NCBI GenBank assembly: GCA_964495075.1
Contig: CAZBUJ010000011.1
Coordinates: 1 to 64,000 of the forward strand
Direction of reading: 5' to 3'
Source of the DNA: JAFGJQ01 sp964495075
GTDB lineage: Bacteria; Planctomycetota; Phycisphaerae; UBA1845
Length of the DNA: 64,000 nucleotides
A program made the position numbers and the translations under genes. This document shows, one piece after another, positions 32,128 through 41,828 of the stretch (positions are counted from its first letter, which is position 1; every line of letters starts with the position of its first letter). The notes beneath the pieces were generated by a model, which made no database searches, was not told the DNA's origin, and was given only the letters and a program-made list of their open reading frames with translations.

Positions 32128-33372
32128 ATGGGTGAAGCGCAGGGATTCAAGATCAAGAAGATCGCGGCAGCCACGACGATGCGCAAGCTCCTGGCCGATC
32201 ACTTCCACGAGTTGGATCGGGCCGTCAAGACGGGGCATCCCAAGGTGGCCTGGTGCACCAGCGTCGGGCCGGCCGAGCTGCTGAGGGCGATGGGGTTTCT
32301 GGTTTACTTCCCGGAAAACCATGGGGCGATGCTCGGCGCGACCCGCATGGCTTCCGAGACCATTCCCGCGGCGACCGCCATCGGCTATTCGCCGGAGGTC
32401 TGCTCGTACATGACCAGCGACATCGGCGCTTTCCTCCACGGCCGTACGCCGCTGTCCAGCGCCTACGCGGGCATCGGGTCCATTCCCAAGCCCGACGTGC
32501 TCGTCTACAACACCAACCAGTGCCGTGAGGTCCAGGACTGGTTCGCCTGGTACGGCCGGCAGTGGTCCAGGCCGGTGCTTGGGGTCGAGTGCTACCGCGG
32601 CGTCGGCGCGGTGACCGAGGTGCACGTGGCGGGTATCGCGGGGCAGATCTCCGCGCTGGTTGAACCGCTCGCGGAGATCAGCGGTCAGCGTCTCGAGATG
32701 GATCGATTCCGGGAGACGGTGCGGTTGTCGCGGGAATGTTCCGATCTTTGGAAGGAGGTACTGGAGACGGCCGCGCATCGGCCATCCCCGTTGACCTTTT
32801 TTGACAGTGCCATCCACATGGCCCCGGCCGTCGTTCTGCGCGGCACGCAGGCGGCGGTGGCTTACTATAAGGACCACTTACTCCCGGAATTGAAGGCCCG
32901 CATCCGTGACCGCGTGGCCGCCGTGGACGGCGAGCGTCTGCGATTCTACTGGGAAGGCATGCCGATTTGGGGTCGGCTGCGCGACCTGGCTACGCTGTTG
33001 CTGGAGCTCCGGGCCTGCGTGGTAGCCAGCACCTACGCCAACTCCTGGATATTCACGGCTCTCGATCCGGACGAGCCCTTCAAGTCGATGGCGAGGGCTT
33101 ACACCGAGCTGTTCATCGTCCGGTCCGACCCGTTCAAGGAGCAGTATCTCGAGAAGATGATCCAGGCGTTCGGCGTGGACGGGATCATCTTTCACGATTC
33201 CAAGACCTGCCCGAGCAACACGAACTGTCGGCACGGCATGCCTGAGCGTCTCCGTGAACGGCTCGGCATACCGTCGATCACGATCGCCGGCGATCTGAAC
33301 GACTTGCGGTGCTATTCGGACGAACAGACAACAACGCAGTTGGAGGCGTTCGTCGAGCAACTTGCGACGTGA
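32128..33372 (+). CDS. HgdB/BcrBC-family iron-sulfur reductase or dehydratase (double-cubane type candidate)
   Basis: A 414-residue 2-hydroxyacyl-CoA dehydratase subunit D family protein. Conserved Cys positions are in VAWCTSVGPAELL, SPEVCSYM, NTNQCREVQDW and KTCPSNTNC; the end DLRCYSDEQTTTQLEAF is typical of the family. Only one such gene is present, followed by its own activase, whereas true dehydratases and benzoyl-CoA reductases have two different subunits. That arrangement matches the single-subunit double-cubane cluster proteins and the YjiM/YjiL pair of E. coli. It would carry out ATP-driven low-potential reduction of an unknown substrate. ATG at 32128 with GAGGAGG upstream; an in-frame TTG at 32122 is less likely. 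Confidence 0.83.
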   Translation: MGEAQGFKIKKIAAATTMRKLLADHFHELDRAVKTGHPKVAWCTSVGPAELLRAMGFLVYFPENHGAMLGATRMASETIPAATAIGYSPEVCSYMTSDIGAFLHGRTPLSSAYAGIGSIPKPDVLVYNTNQCREVQDWFAWYGRQWSRPVLGVECYRGVGAVTEVHVAGIAGQISALVEPLAEISGQRLEMDRFRETVRLSRECSDLWKEVLETAAHRPSPLTFFDSAIHMAPAVVLRGTQAAVAYYKDHLLPELKARIRDRVAAVDGERLRFYWEGMPIWGRLRDLATLLLELRACVVASTYANSWIFTALDPDEPFKSMARAYTELFIVRSDPFKEQYLEKMIQAFGVDGIIFHDSKTCPSNTNCRHGMPERLRERLGIPSITIAGDLNDLRCYSDEQTTTQLEAFVEQLAT

Positions 33373-33482
33373 GAGGCCGGAGGCCGTGCTACTTTTTCCG
33401 GCCGCCCGGTGGAGTACGGAGAGGGCGGGCGCAGGTGTGCTCCAGCGCGGAGTGACCGGCCCAGTGCCAAGAAGGCAGCGGA

Positions 33483-34364
33483 ATGTCCCCTTTTCTGTTG
33501 GGTATCGATGTCGGGGCGTCGGCCACCAAGGCCGTTCTCCTGGAAGGCGAAGTGCCCCGGGGTCGGGCACTGCGCCGGTCCGGGGCGGACTTCGCCGCTG
33601 CCGCCCGGGCCTGCCTGAACGAGGTGGTCACCCGCGTCGGCATCGGCGCGGCCGACATCGCGCGCGTCGTTTCAACCGGCTACGGGCGCCGCAGCGTGGA
33701 TTTCGCTTCGACGACCGTGACCGAGATCACCTGTCACGCCCGCGGATGCTACCACGGCTTCCCACAGGCGATGACGATCGTTGACATCGGTGGGCAAGAC
33801 AACAAGATCATTGTCGTGGAGGGAAGCGGCGAGCGTCGTCATTTCAAGATGAACCGCAAATGTGCCGCCGGCACGGGCGCCTTCATCGAAGAGATTGCCA
33901 ATCACCTGGATACGCCCTTGTCGGCACTCAACGAGGTGGCCGGCCGGGCGTCCGGCGACCTCGAGCTCGGCTCCTTCTGCACCGTTTTTGCCAAGACCGA
34001 GCTGCTGAAGCTGATTGCCGTCGGCACGCCACGCCCGGAAATGGTCAAAGCCGCGTTCCGGTCCGTGGTGGCTCGCATCCTGGAGATGGCCCCGCTCACC
34101 GGACAGGTCGTCATGACCGGCGGCGTGGTGGCGCACAATCCGATCATTGTGGACCTGCTGTCCGAGGCCCTGGGGCGCCGCGTGCTGGTCCCCCAGCACC
34201 CGCAATACACCGGCGCCTTCGGGGCGGCCTTGATCGCGCGGGAGGGCATCCGGTCCGGAGAGGCGAGTGCCGATCCAGGCAGCCATGCTCGGCGAGGTGC
34301 CTCATCGGCCGCACCCGGAGCGCACGACGAGGCCGAGGATCGAGAAGCCGGTCAGGAAGACTAG
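33483..34364 (+). CDS. ASKHA-type activase (BcrA/BadF/HgdC family) of the second reductase
   Basis: A 293-residue ATPase related to BzdP/BzdQ. Phosphate loop LLGIDVGASATKAVLL, VDIGGQDNK, cluster ligands NRKCAAGTGAF and GSFCTVFAKTE, and VMTGGVVAHNP. As a homodimer it would bridge one [4Fe-4S] cluster and use ATP to deliver electrons to the iron-sulfur protein encoded 110 bp upstream. The last 30 residues (Gly, Ala, Asp and Glu rich) are an extension with no recognisable fold. This is the third activase in the window, separate from the two in the benzoyl-CoA reductase operon. Confidence 0.88.
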   Translation: MSPFLLGIDVGASATKAVLLEGEVPRGRALRRSGADFAAAARACLNEVVTRVGIGAADIARVVSTGYGRRSVDFASTTVTEITCHARGCYHGFPQAMTIVDIGGQDNKIIVVEGSGERRHFKMNRKCAAGTGAFIEEIANHLDTPLSALNEVAGRASGDLELGSFCTVFAKTELLKLIAVGTPRPEMVKAAFRSVVARILEMAPLTGQVVMTGGVVAHNPIIVDLLSEALGRRVLVPQHPQYTGAFGAALIAREGIRSGEASADPGSHARRGASSAAPGAHDEAEDREAGQED

Positions 34365-34420
34365 GCCCCGCGAACGGTTCCGCGCCGGCGGCCTTTCACA
34401 AGCAGAATGGAGATCGGAGC

Positions 34421-36502
34421 ATGTCACTCGACGCACTTTTCTCCCCCCGGGCGGTGGCCGTGGTCGGGGCTTCCGATCGACCGCTGACCATCGGCCATCG
34501 GATCATCGAGAACCTTCTCGACTTCGGGTACACGGGGCCGATCTACCCGATCAACCCCAAGGGCGGCTCGGTCCGCGGGCTCCGGGTCTACCCGTCGATT
34601 CTGGAGGTGCCGGAGCCGGTGGATGTGGCCCACATCGTAATCAAGAACGAGCGGGTCCCGCGCTGTGTCGAGGATTGCGCGAAGCAGGGTGTCAAGGCGG
34701 CGATTGTCAACACGGCCGGCTTTCGCGAAATCGGCCCCCGAGGCGCGGCTCTGGAGGATGATCTGATCGCAATCGCCGCGAGAACCGGCATCCGCGTGTT
34801 TGGCCCGAACTGCCAGGGCGTGATCAACAGCGATCCCGCCGTCCGGGCCTACTGCAATTTCACGTTCACCCGGCCGACATGCGGGCACATCTCGATCGTG
34901 GCCCAGAGCGGTGGGGTCGGCGAGGTGATTCACCAGCGGATCACGGAACTCGGGGTCGGCGTGCGGAAGTACGCCAGTAACGGCAACGCGTGCGACGTGT
35001 CCATTCCGGAGATCATTGAACACTACGGTGCCGACGAGCAGACCCGTGTGATCGTGGTGCATATCGAGAGCTTGCCCGACCCCCGGGCGTTTCTGGAGGT
35101 GACCAAGCAGGTCGCCCGTCGAAAACCCGTCCTGGCCATGAAGGCAGGCCGGACAGCCGAGGGGGCCAAGGCCGTGCGGTCGCACACGGGCGGACTCGTG
35201 AAGCAGGAGACGGCCATCGATCTGCTGTTTGCCAAAGCGGGCGTGGTCCCCTTCCGCAAGATCGAAGACTTGTGTCAGTCGGCCATCGGTTTCGCCACGC
35301 AGCCGGTCCCCGCAGGCAATCGCGTGGGGATGGTGGCCAACACGGGGGGACCGGCCATCATCGCCACCGACGAGTTGATCGAGGGCGGGATGACCCTGCC
35401 GCCGCTATCCGAACGGACGCGAGCCAGGCTGCGGGAGAAGCTGTTCCCGGAAGCCTCGGTCAACAACCCGGTGGACGTTCTGGCCACGGCCGGTCCCGAG
35501 CACTTTGCGGCAGCCGTCAATGCACTGCTGGACGACGACGGCGTCGACGCGATTTTCTTGAATTTCGTGACCCCTTTCTTCGTGGACACGCTGGGTGTGG
35601 CCAAGGAGATCGCGGCCGCCAACGCTCGATCGACCAAACCCATGGTGGCCACGGTCATGACCGAGAAGAAGGGCTGGGCGGAGACGCTCGCGGTGATCCG
35701 CAACGCCGGAGTGCCTGCCTATGACATGCCCGAGACGGGTGCAACGGCGTTGGCATCGATGGCCCGTTACGCTGCGCTGCGCCGACGGCCGGACGATCAG
35801 CCTGTCGTTTTTTCCGACGTTGATGGGGGGAAAGCGCAATCGATCATCCACGTGGCGGTCGAGGCCGGCCGGACGACTCTCGGCGCTGAGGAGGGCTATG
35901 CACTTCTGGCCTGCTATGGGATTCCGGTCGCCGCGTATCGATCTGCGACCGGCGCCGACGAGTGTGTGGCGGCCGCGGACGAGATCGGCTACCCGGTCGT
36001 TCTCAAGGTGGACGCGGAGAAAATCGTGCACAAGACAGAGCGTGGCGGCGTGGTCGTGGACATTCGAGACCGCGACTCGATGGCGAGGCACGCGCGGGAG
36101 TTGACGAGCCGGTTCGCCGAGATCAGGCCGACGTTTCTGGTCCAGCAGCAGTTGCACGGTGGCCGGGAGGTCATCGTCGGGGCCAAAGCGGCCGGAGGGC
36201 TCGGGCACGTCGTGATGTTCGGCCTTGGTGGCATCTACGTGGAGGCGCTGAAGGATTTGAGCTTCAGCCTGACGCCCGTCAGTCGTCGCGAAGCCGGCAA
36301 CATGATCGAGTCTTTGAGAGCCTGTGCCGTGCTGACCGGCGTACGTGGCCAGCCCGGCTCCGATATCGGTGCGCTGGCCGAGATCATTCAGCGCGTGTCC
36401 CAAATGCTGGCCGACAACCCGGCGATCAGCGAGTTGGACATCAACCCGATCTTCGCATTCGAACGCGGTGCGACAGCCGCCGACGTGCGCATCACGCTCT
36501 AG
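34421..36502 (+). CDS. ADP-forming acyl-CoA synthetase (fused alpha and beta)
   Basis: 693 residues in the alpha-beta order. The N-terminal CoA-binding Rossmann part starts FSPRAVAVVGASDRP; ligase parts follow, with the phospho-His candidate in VRSHTGGL (near residue 255). From about residue 475 an ATP-grasp domain has GIPVAAYRSATG, YPVVLKVDAEKIVHKTERGGV and ELDINPIF. It interconverts an acyl-CoA plus ADP and Pi with the free acid plus ATP. In the aromatic locus it could activate an aromatic acid at the cost of one phosphate bond, or gain ATP from a product thioester. The ATG at 34421 has GGAG upstream. Confidence 0.9.
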   Translation: MSLDALFSPRAVAVVGASDRPLTIGHRIIENLLDFGYTGPIYPINPKGGSVRGLRVYPSILEVPEPVDVAHIVIKNERVPRCVEDCAKQGVKAAIVNTAGFREIGPRGAALEDDLIAIAARTGIRVFGPNCQGVINSDPAVRAYCNFTFTRPTCGHISIVAQSGGVGEVIHQRITELGVGVRKYASNGNACDVSIPEIIEHYGADEQTRVIVVHIESLPDPRAFLEVTKQVARRKPVLAMKAGRTAEGAKAVRSHTGGLVKQETAIDLLFAKAGVVPFRKIEDLCQSAIGFATQPVPAGNRVGMVANTGGPAIIATDELIEGGMTLPPLSERTRARLREKLFPEASVNNPVDVLATAGPEHFAAAVNALLDDDGVDAIFLNFVTPFFVDTLGVAKEIAAANARSTKPMVATVMTEKKGWAETLAVIRNAGVPAYDMPETGATALASMARYAALRRRPDDQPVVFSDVDGGKAQSIIHVAVEAGRTTLGAEEGYALLACYGIPVAAYRSATGADECVAAADEIGYPVVLKVDAEKIVHKTERGGVVVDIRDRDSMARHARELTSRFAEIRPTFLVQQQLHGGREVIVGAKAAGGLGHVVMFGLGGIYVEALKDLSFSLTPVSRREAGNMIESLRACAVLTGVRGQPGSDIGALAEIIQRVSQMLADNPAISELDINPIFAFERGATAADVRITL

Positions 36503-36903
36503 CCCGCGGAACCCCGAAATCGGGTCGACGCAACGGTGAGCCAGATGGTGCGCACGATCAGTCTCCCCGGGGCTCAGAAACGCCTGGGCCCGACTCCGGT
36601 CATGATACCACTCGCCGCGTCAGTGCGGCAGAACTCAATACTGCTCTCGCCTTGTTCTCCGGGATGCCGATCAACCCGCTCAACGCCATCTGCCGGACTG
36701 TCGCACCGCCAGCGCGGAAGCCGACGGCAGCGATTCGGCTGCCACCCCGACGTGGAGGGCCGTCGGGCTCGCGGCGCTGCTGTGGTCCGATCATGCGGCT
36801 GCCCTCCTGATGTCGTCCGTCGTTCCCGCGCAGGGAACCGGGCGGCCCCACGGCGTTTGACAATCGTTTGTATTTGGTACATAATACCATCAGGAGTCGC
36901 GCG
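36503..36903. other. Intergenic region ahead of the Fur-family gene
   Basis: About 400 bp with no supported gene. A small stem (CCCGA-AA-TCGGG, about 36512-36524) close to the end of the synthetase gene could help end transcription; the Fur-gene promoter lies at the other end. Confidence 0.4.
36857..36885 (+). promoter_or_regulatory. Strong sigma-70-type promoter with overlapping inverted repeat
   Basis: TTGACA (36857-36862), 17-bp spacer, CATAAT (36880-36885). GGTA-CATAA-TACC (36876-36888) covers the -10 box, a likely operator for autoregulation. Local base composition is AT-rich compared with the surroundings. Confidence 0.65.
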
Positions 36904-37452
36904 GTGGGTCCTGACCAGAAGCGGAAGCGATTGGAACTGTTCGAGGCGCTGTGTCGCGAGCGAGGTCTGGCGCTGACGGCGCAACGCCGTCGCATTCTGG
37001 AGTTGATCCTCGACCGCCGAGACCACCCGACGGCCGATCAGATCTATCAAGACGCCAAGAGGCACCTGCCGGACATCTCGCGCACGACGGTGTATCGCGT
37101 GCTGGATACCCTGGTTGCCATCGGCGTGATCAGGAAGGCGTGTTCGCGGACGGCCGCGACGCGTTTTGACTCGGTGACGGATCGCCATCATCATCTTGTC
37201 TGTCTCCACTGTGAAAAATTGATTGATGTCGACGACGATCAGTTCAGCCACCGCGTCGAACTGCCCGACGTGAGCGCTGTTTCGTTCGAAATTCATGATT
37301 TCAGCATCCACTTTTCCGGTATTTGCGCCGCGTGCCGCAGGAAACTGGGGCGCCGCGGCGCCGCGGTGCCTGAGACGGGCAACCCGGTCCGCGGCAAGGC
37401 CGCAAGCGGCGGGAAGGCCGGGCGACGCGGGAATCGTCGGACGGAGCGATGA
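36904..37452 (+). CDS. Fur/PerR-family metal-dependent repressor
   Basis: A 182-residue Fur-superfamily regulator. Winged helix in the first 85 residues (LTAQRRRILELIL, HPTADQIYQDAK, ISRTTVYRVLDTL), metal-binding DRHHHLVCLHCEKLIDV and a second CxxC (CAACRRKLG) for structural zinc. Residues after 150 form a basic Gly/Arg-rich tail. The GTG at 36904 is taken as the start because it follows CAGGAG by a short spacer; an upstream ATG lies inside the promoter. The peroxidase gene 37 bp downstream suggests a PerR-like peroxide response rather than iron control; inference. Confidence 0.88.
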   Translation: MGPDQKRKRLELFEALCRERGLALTAQRRRILELILDRRDHPTADQIYQDAKRHLPDISRTTVYRVLDTLVAIGVIRKACSRTAATRFDSVTDRHHHLVCLHCEKLIDVDDDQFSHRVELPDVSAVSFEIHDFSIHFSGICAACRRKLGRRGAAVPETGNPVRGKAASGGKAGRRGNRRTER

Positions 37453-37489
37453 GAATCCCGGTTCAAGCGAATCAGCAAAGGAGGTCTCC

Positions 37490-38899
<1,410 letters not shown>

Positions 38900-38912
38900 C
38901 AGGAGCGATCTC

Positions 38913-40040
38913 ATGCGACCAAAACATAGGAGCGTGGAGACGAAATTCATGGAGGAGCGTCGCGAATTCTACGACGCCCTGAACAAGCTCGACCGGCGCT
39001 CGTTTATCAAGGTGTCGGCGGCGGCGGTGGGGGCCGTGGCGGTCCAGGGCGTGATGCCGCCGAACTCCTTCCAGCCCGTCAGCATCGCGTACGGTGAGCC
39101 GGTGCGGGGAGAGTCGGGCCGATTCCGCTTCGCGTACATCTCCGACTCCCACTTGTACGTGAAGGACACCAACGATCGCTTTGCGAATGCGCTGATGCGG
39201 GCGGTGGACGACGTGAACAACCTCGACCCTCAGCCGGACTTCGTGTTTTACGGCGGCGACCTTGCGCAACTCGGCCAGTCCCGGGAGTTGGAGCTCGGAG
39301 CCCAGATCCTGAGGCAACTCCACGCGCCGCTGAGAATCATGGTTGGTGAGCACGACTGGTACTTTGACATGGGCGAGAAGTGGCGTGAGCTGTTTGGCCA
39401 GCCCACAGAATCGTGGGATCACAAGGGCGTCCACTTCATCAAGCTCCTCAGTGTGATCGAAGAGGACTTCTGGACGGCGCGCGGTATGACTCCGATGGAG
39501 CGGATGCGGACGGTTGCCGGGCTCGACAACCACGTGCAGAAGCCCTTCACGGTCGGTCCCGAGCAGCGCGAGTGGATGAAGAAAGACCTCGCGGAATACG
39601 GTGACGACACGCCCGTCGTGGTATTCTCTCACTCACCGCTCTACAAGCTGTACAAGAACTGGAATTTCTGGACGGACGATGCGGAGGAGGTTCAGGCCAT
39701 CCTCCGTCGGTTCAAGAACGTGGTGGTGATTCACGGTCACACCCATCAGATGCTCACGAACCGCATCGGCAACATTCACTTTCACGGGCTTCTGGCGACC
39801 GCCTGGCCGTGGCCGTACGCCCCCGAGGGCATGCCCGAGTTGACCATCGAGATGACCCGTCCAGATCCGTTTAATGTTCAGGACGGGTGTGGCGACGGCG
39901 AAGTGGTGGTCCACGCCGACGGACTGGTCGACAAGATCTACAACTTCTGGAACCGGAACCCGGTGACCGTGGCAAGGGAATACACGGCGAGTTGGGGAAA
40001 GAAGGCGGTGCCTCCGCGGCCCAATCGACCAAGCTACTAA
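38913..40040 (+). CDS. Tat-exported metallophosphoesterase
   Basis: A 375-residue calcineurin-like phosphoesterase. The N-terminal DRRSFIKVSAAAVGAVAVQG is a textbook twin-arginine signal. Metal-binding blocks in order: YISDSHLY, FVFYGGDLAQLG, GEHDWYFD, VFSHSPLY and VIHGHTHQ. The GNHE motif reads GEHDW. The ATG at 38913 has AGGAG upstream, 13 bp after the peroxidase stop. Folding before export suits a metal cofactor loaded in the cytoplasm. Substrate unknown; its tight link to the peroxidase and the cytochrome suggests one periplasmic function. Confidence 0.9.
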   Translation: MRPKHRSVETKFMEERREFYDALNKLDRRSFIKVSAAAVGAVAVQGVMPPNSFQPVSIAYGEPVRGESGRFRFAYISDSHLYVKDTNDRFANALMRAVDDVNNLDPQPDFVFYGGDLAQLGQSRELELGAQILRQLHAPLRIMVGEHDWYFDMGEKWRELFGQPTESWDHKGVHFIKLLSVIEEDFWTARGMTPMERMRTVAGLDNHVQKPFTVGPEQREWMKKDLAEYGDDTPVVVFSHSPLYKLYKNWNFWTDDAEEVQAILRRFKNVVVIHGHTHQMLTNRIGNIHFHGLLATAWPWPYAPEGMPELTIEMTRPDPFNVQDGCGDGEVVVHADGLVDKIYNFWNRNPVTVAREYTASWGKKAVPPRPNRPSY

Positions 40041-40058
40041 GAAAGGAACGGGATTACC

Positions 40059-40712
40059 ATGCGAACGACGTACCGCAACATGATCGCAGTAGGTTTGGGA
40101 TGCGTGGCCTGTGCCGCCGTGTTATGGACGTTTTCCACCGGTACCCAGGTCGTTGCCGGGGAAGTATCGGGCGCTCAGAAGCCGGAGGGCGACAAGCCCG
40201 ATCGCGCCGGCGGCCAGGCCGTAGCCGACAGCCACATGGAGCAGTGGAAGCGGCGGAACCCGGATCGTGTAGCCGACTGGGTCGCAGAGGAAAAAGAGCG
40301 TCACGCGATTCTGCCGCCGGCCGACAACTCCCACCTGCTCACGGGCGAACAGGGAGAGGGGCACACCTACGGCCAGTACACCGAGCGTGACATCCTGATG
40401 TGGGCTCGCGAAACGGAGAAGCTCGTCGTCGAGGGCTCACGCATCTTCCACGACGCCAATCGGCTGGGTAGCACGGTGGCGGTCTCCTGCGACATGTGCC
40501 ATCCGGACGCGAGCAACACGCACCCGGAGACATACCCGAAGTTCCAGACGCAAATGGGACGCGTGGCTTTGTTACGCGACATGATCAACTGGTGCATCGA
40601 GCGACCGGTCCGCGGCGAACGCTTCGCGCCGGACGATCCACGCATGCGGGCTCTGGAAGCGTACATTTACGCGCAGAGGAAGGGCACGCCACTGAATTAC
40701 GGGAAGCACTGA
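40059..40712 (+). CDS. Exported c-type cytochrome (SoxA/TsdA-like)
   Basis: A 217-residue protein with signal peptide (hydrophobic IAVGLGCVACAAVLWTF) and a single haem c site CDMCH near residue 149. The following YPKFQTQMGRVALLRDMINWCIERP resembles the C-terminal part of SoxA- and TsdA-type thiosulfate cytochromes, in which a Cys can ligate haem or bind sulfur. It could hand electrons to the peroxidase, or oxidise a sulfur compound; the TauE/SafE exporter gene downstream makes the sulfur option worth keeping. It is 18 bp after the phosphoesterase gene. Confidence 0.85.
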   Translation: MRTTYRNMIAVGLGCVACAAVLWTFSTGTQVVAGEVSGAQKPEGDKPDRAGGQAVADSHMEQWKRRNPDRVADWVAEEKERHAILPPADNSHLLTGEQGEGHTYGQYTERDILMWARETEKLVVEGSRIFHDANRLGSTVAVSCDMCHPDASNTHPETYPKFQTQMGRVALLRDMINWCIERPVRGERFAPDDPRMRALEAYIYAQRKGTPLNYGKH

Positions 40713-40750
40713 TTCCGTTCGAGCGGCGAGATTCGCGTGGTCGAAGGCCC

Positions 40751-40777
40751 GCCGGGAAGCGAGGCCGCGATCCCGGC
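40751..40777 (+). terminator. Stem-loop after cytochrome gene
   Basis: GCCGGGA (40751-40757) pairs with TCCCGGC (40771-40777). A second stem with one wobble pair lies at 40785-40814. No U-tract follows, so termination is only likely by position. Confidence 0.35.
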
Positions 40778-40899
40778 CAGCGGTCATGGGGACTTTGTGA
40801 ATCCGGTTCCCATGAGGCAAGGAGGTTCCCGCGCAAACTGACGTAGACGCATGCGATATCCGCGTTCGTGCTGCCGATTTGTCGTCGCTCGGGGGCCGG

Positions 40900-40956
40900 G
40901 GTGAGCTAGCCGGCATTTCTCACCAGTTTTCTGCTGCGACAAGACCTGGTGAGAAA
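40900..40956 (+). repeat. Overlapping, mutually exclusive hairpins ahead of the TauE gene
   Basis: TTTCTCACCAG (40916-40926) pairs perfectly with CTGGTGAGAAA (40946-40956). The same CTCACC segment (40919-40924) can also pair with GGTGAG at 40900-40905. Only one of the two stems can form at a time. They lie 41 bp before the TTG start of the exporter. Confidence 0.5.
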
Positions 40957-40997
40957 CGCGTGCTCGAATCCCGAGCCGATTTGCGAGGGCTCCGGCT

Positions 40998-41828
40998 TTG
41001 GAGTTGCTTCTTCATTTCGCGTGGTTGATTCCCCTGGGCCTGGCGGTCGGCATCTACGGGACGCTGATCGGAGCCGGCGGTGGGTTCATACTCGTCCCGG
41101 TCCTGCTGCTGCTTTATCCGCACGAAGAACCGGAAACCGTCGCGAGCATTTCGCTGGCGGTCGTGTTCTTCAACGCAGCCTCCGGTTCCTGGGCCTACGC
41201 CCGGATGGGACGGATTGACTACCGGGCAGCCGTCATATTTTCGCTGGCGACCGTGCCGGGCGCCGTCGGCGGCGCCATGACGACCGGCATCGTGCCCCGG
41301 CGGCTCTTCGACGGGTTGCTTGGTACCCTGATGCTGATCCTCGGCGGATACCTCGGACTCCGGCCGCGGCGCCGGGTTTCCGCCACGGATGCCCCAGAGA
41401 CGGTCGCGCGGCAAACCGACGCGAGTGACGGCGCCCGGCCGCCGGGCAGGCTCAGCCGTCCGTACTCGGTTGGTGCGTTGTTGAGCCTGGGAGTCGGCTA
41501 TATCTCGAGCTTGCTCGGTATCGGCGGTGGAGTGGTGCACGTGCCGGCCCTGATCCGCGTGCTGAGATTCCCCGTGCATACCGCCACGGCGACTTCGCAC
41601 TTGATCCTGGCGGTCATGGCTCTCGCGGGGACCGTCGTCCACGTCGTAAGCGGTAGCTTTCATGACGGCGTCCGCCGCACCATTGCGCTATCGATCGGCG
41701 TCGTTCTCGGTGCTCAAATCGGTGCGCTCTTGTCCGGCCGGGTGCGGGGCGTCTGGATCATGCGTGGCCTGGCGCTGGGGTTGCTCGGGCTTGGCCTGCG
41801 ATTGCTGAGCGTCAGCGTGCACCGGTGA
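40998..41828 (+). CDS. TauE/SafE-family membrane exporter
   Basis: A 276-residue membrane protein with about eight hydrophobic segments and the two-fold repeat of the family: IGAGGGFILVPVLLLLYPHE in the first half and LGIGGGVVHVPALIRVL in the second. The family moves sulfite, sulfoacetate, or similar organosulfur anions. The loop between halves (about 125-155) is polar. The start is a TTG at 40998; no upstream ATG is in frame. It follows the haem protein operon, and its 3' end overlaps the convergent zinc-finger gene by 141 bp. Confidence 0.87.
   Translation: MELLLHFAWLIPLGLAVGIYGTLIGAGGGFILVPVLLLLYPHEEPETVASISLAVVFFNAASGSWAYARMGRIDYRAAVIFSLATVPGAVGGAMTTGIVPRRLFDGLLGTLMLILGGYLGLRPRRRVSATDAPETVARQTDASDGARPPGRLSRPYSVGALLSLGVGYISSLLGIGGGVVHVPALIRVLRFPVHTATATSHLILAVMALAGTVVHVVSGSFHDGVRRTIALSIGVVLGAQIGALLSGRVRGVWIMRGLALGLLGLGLRLLSVSVHR

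Noticed and set aside
32128..34364. Second benzoyl-CoA reductase (a full BCR set)
   Set aside because: Only one catalytic-type subunit and one activase are present, so a four-subunit class I reductase cannot be built from these genes.
36503..36810. A possible gene in the stretch after the ADP-forming synthetase
   Set aside because: Open frames there are short, lack a ribosome-binding site, and show no recognisable motif.
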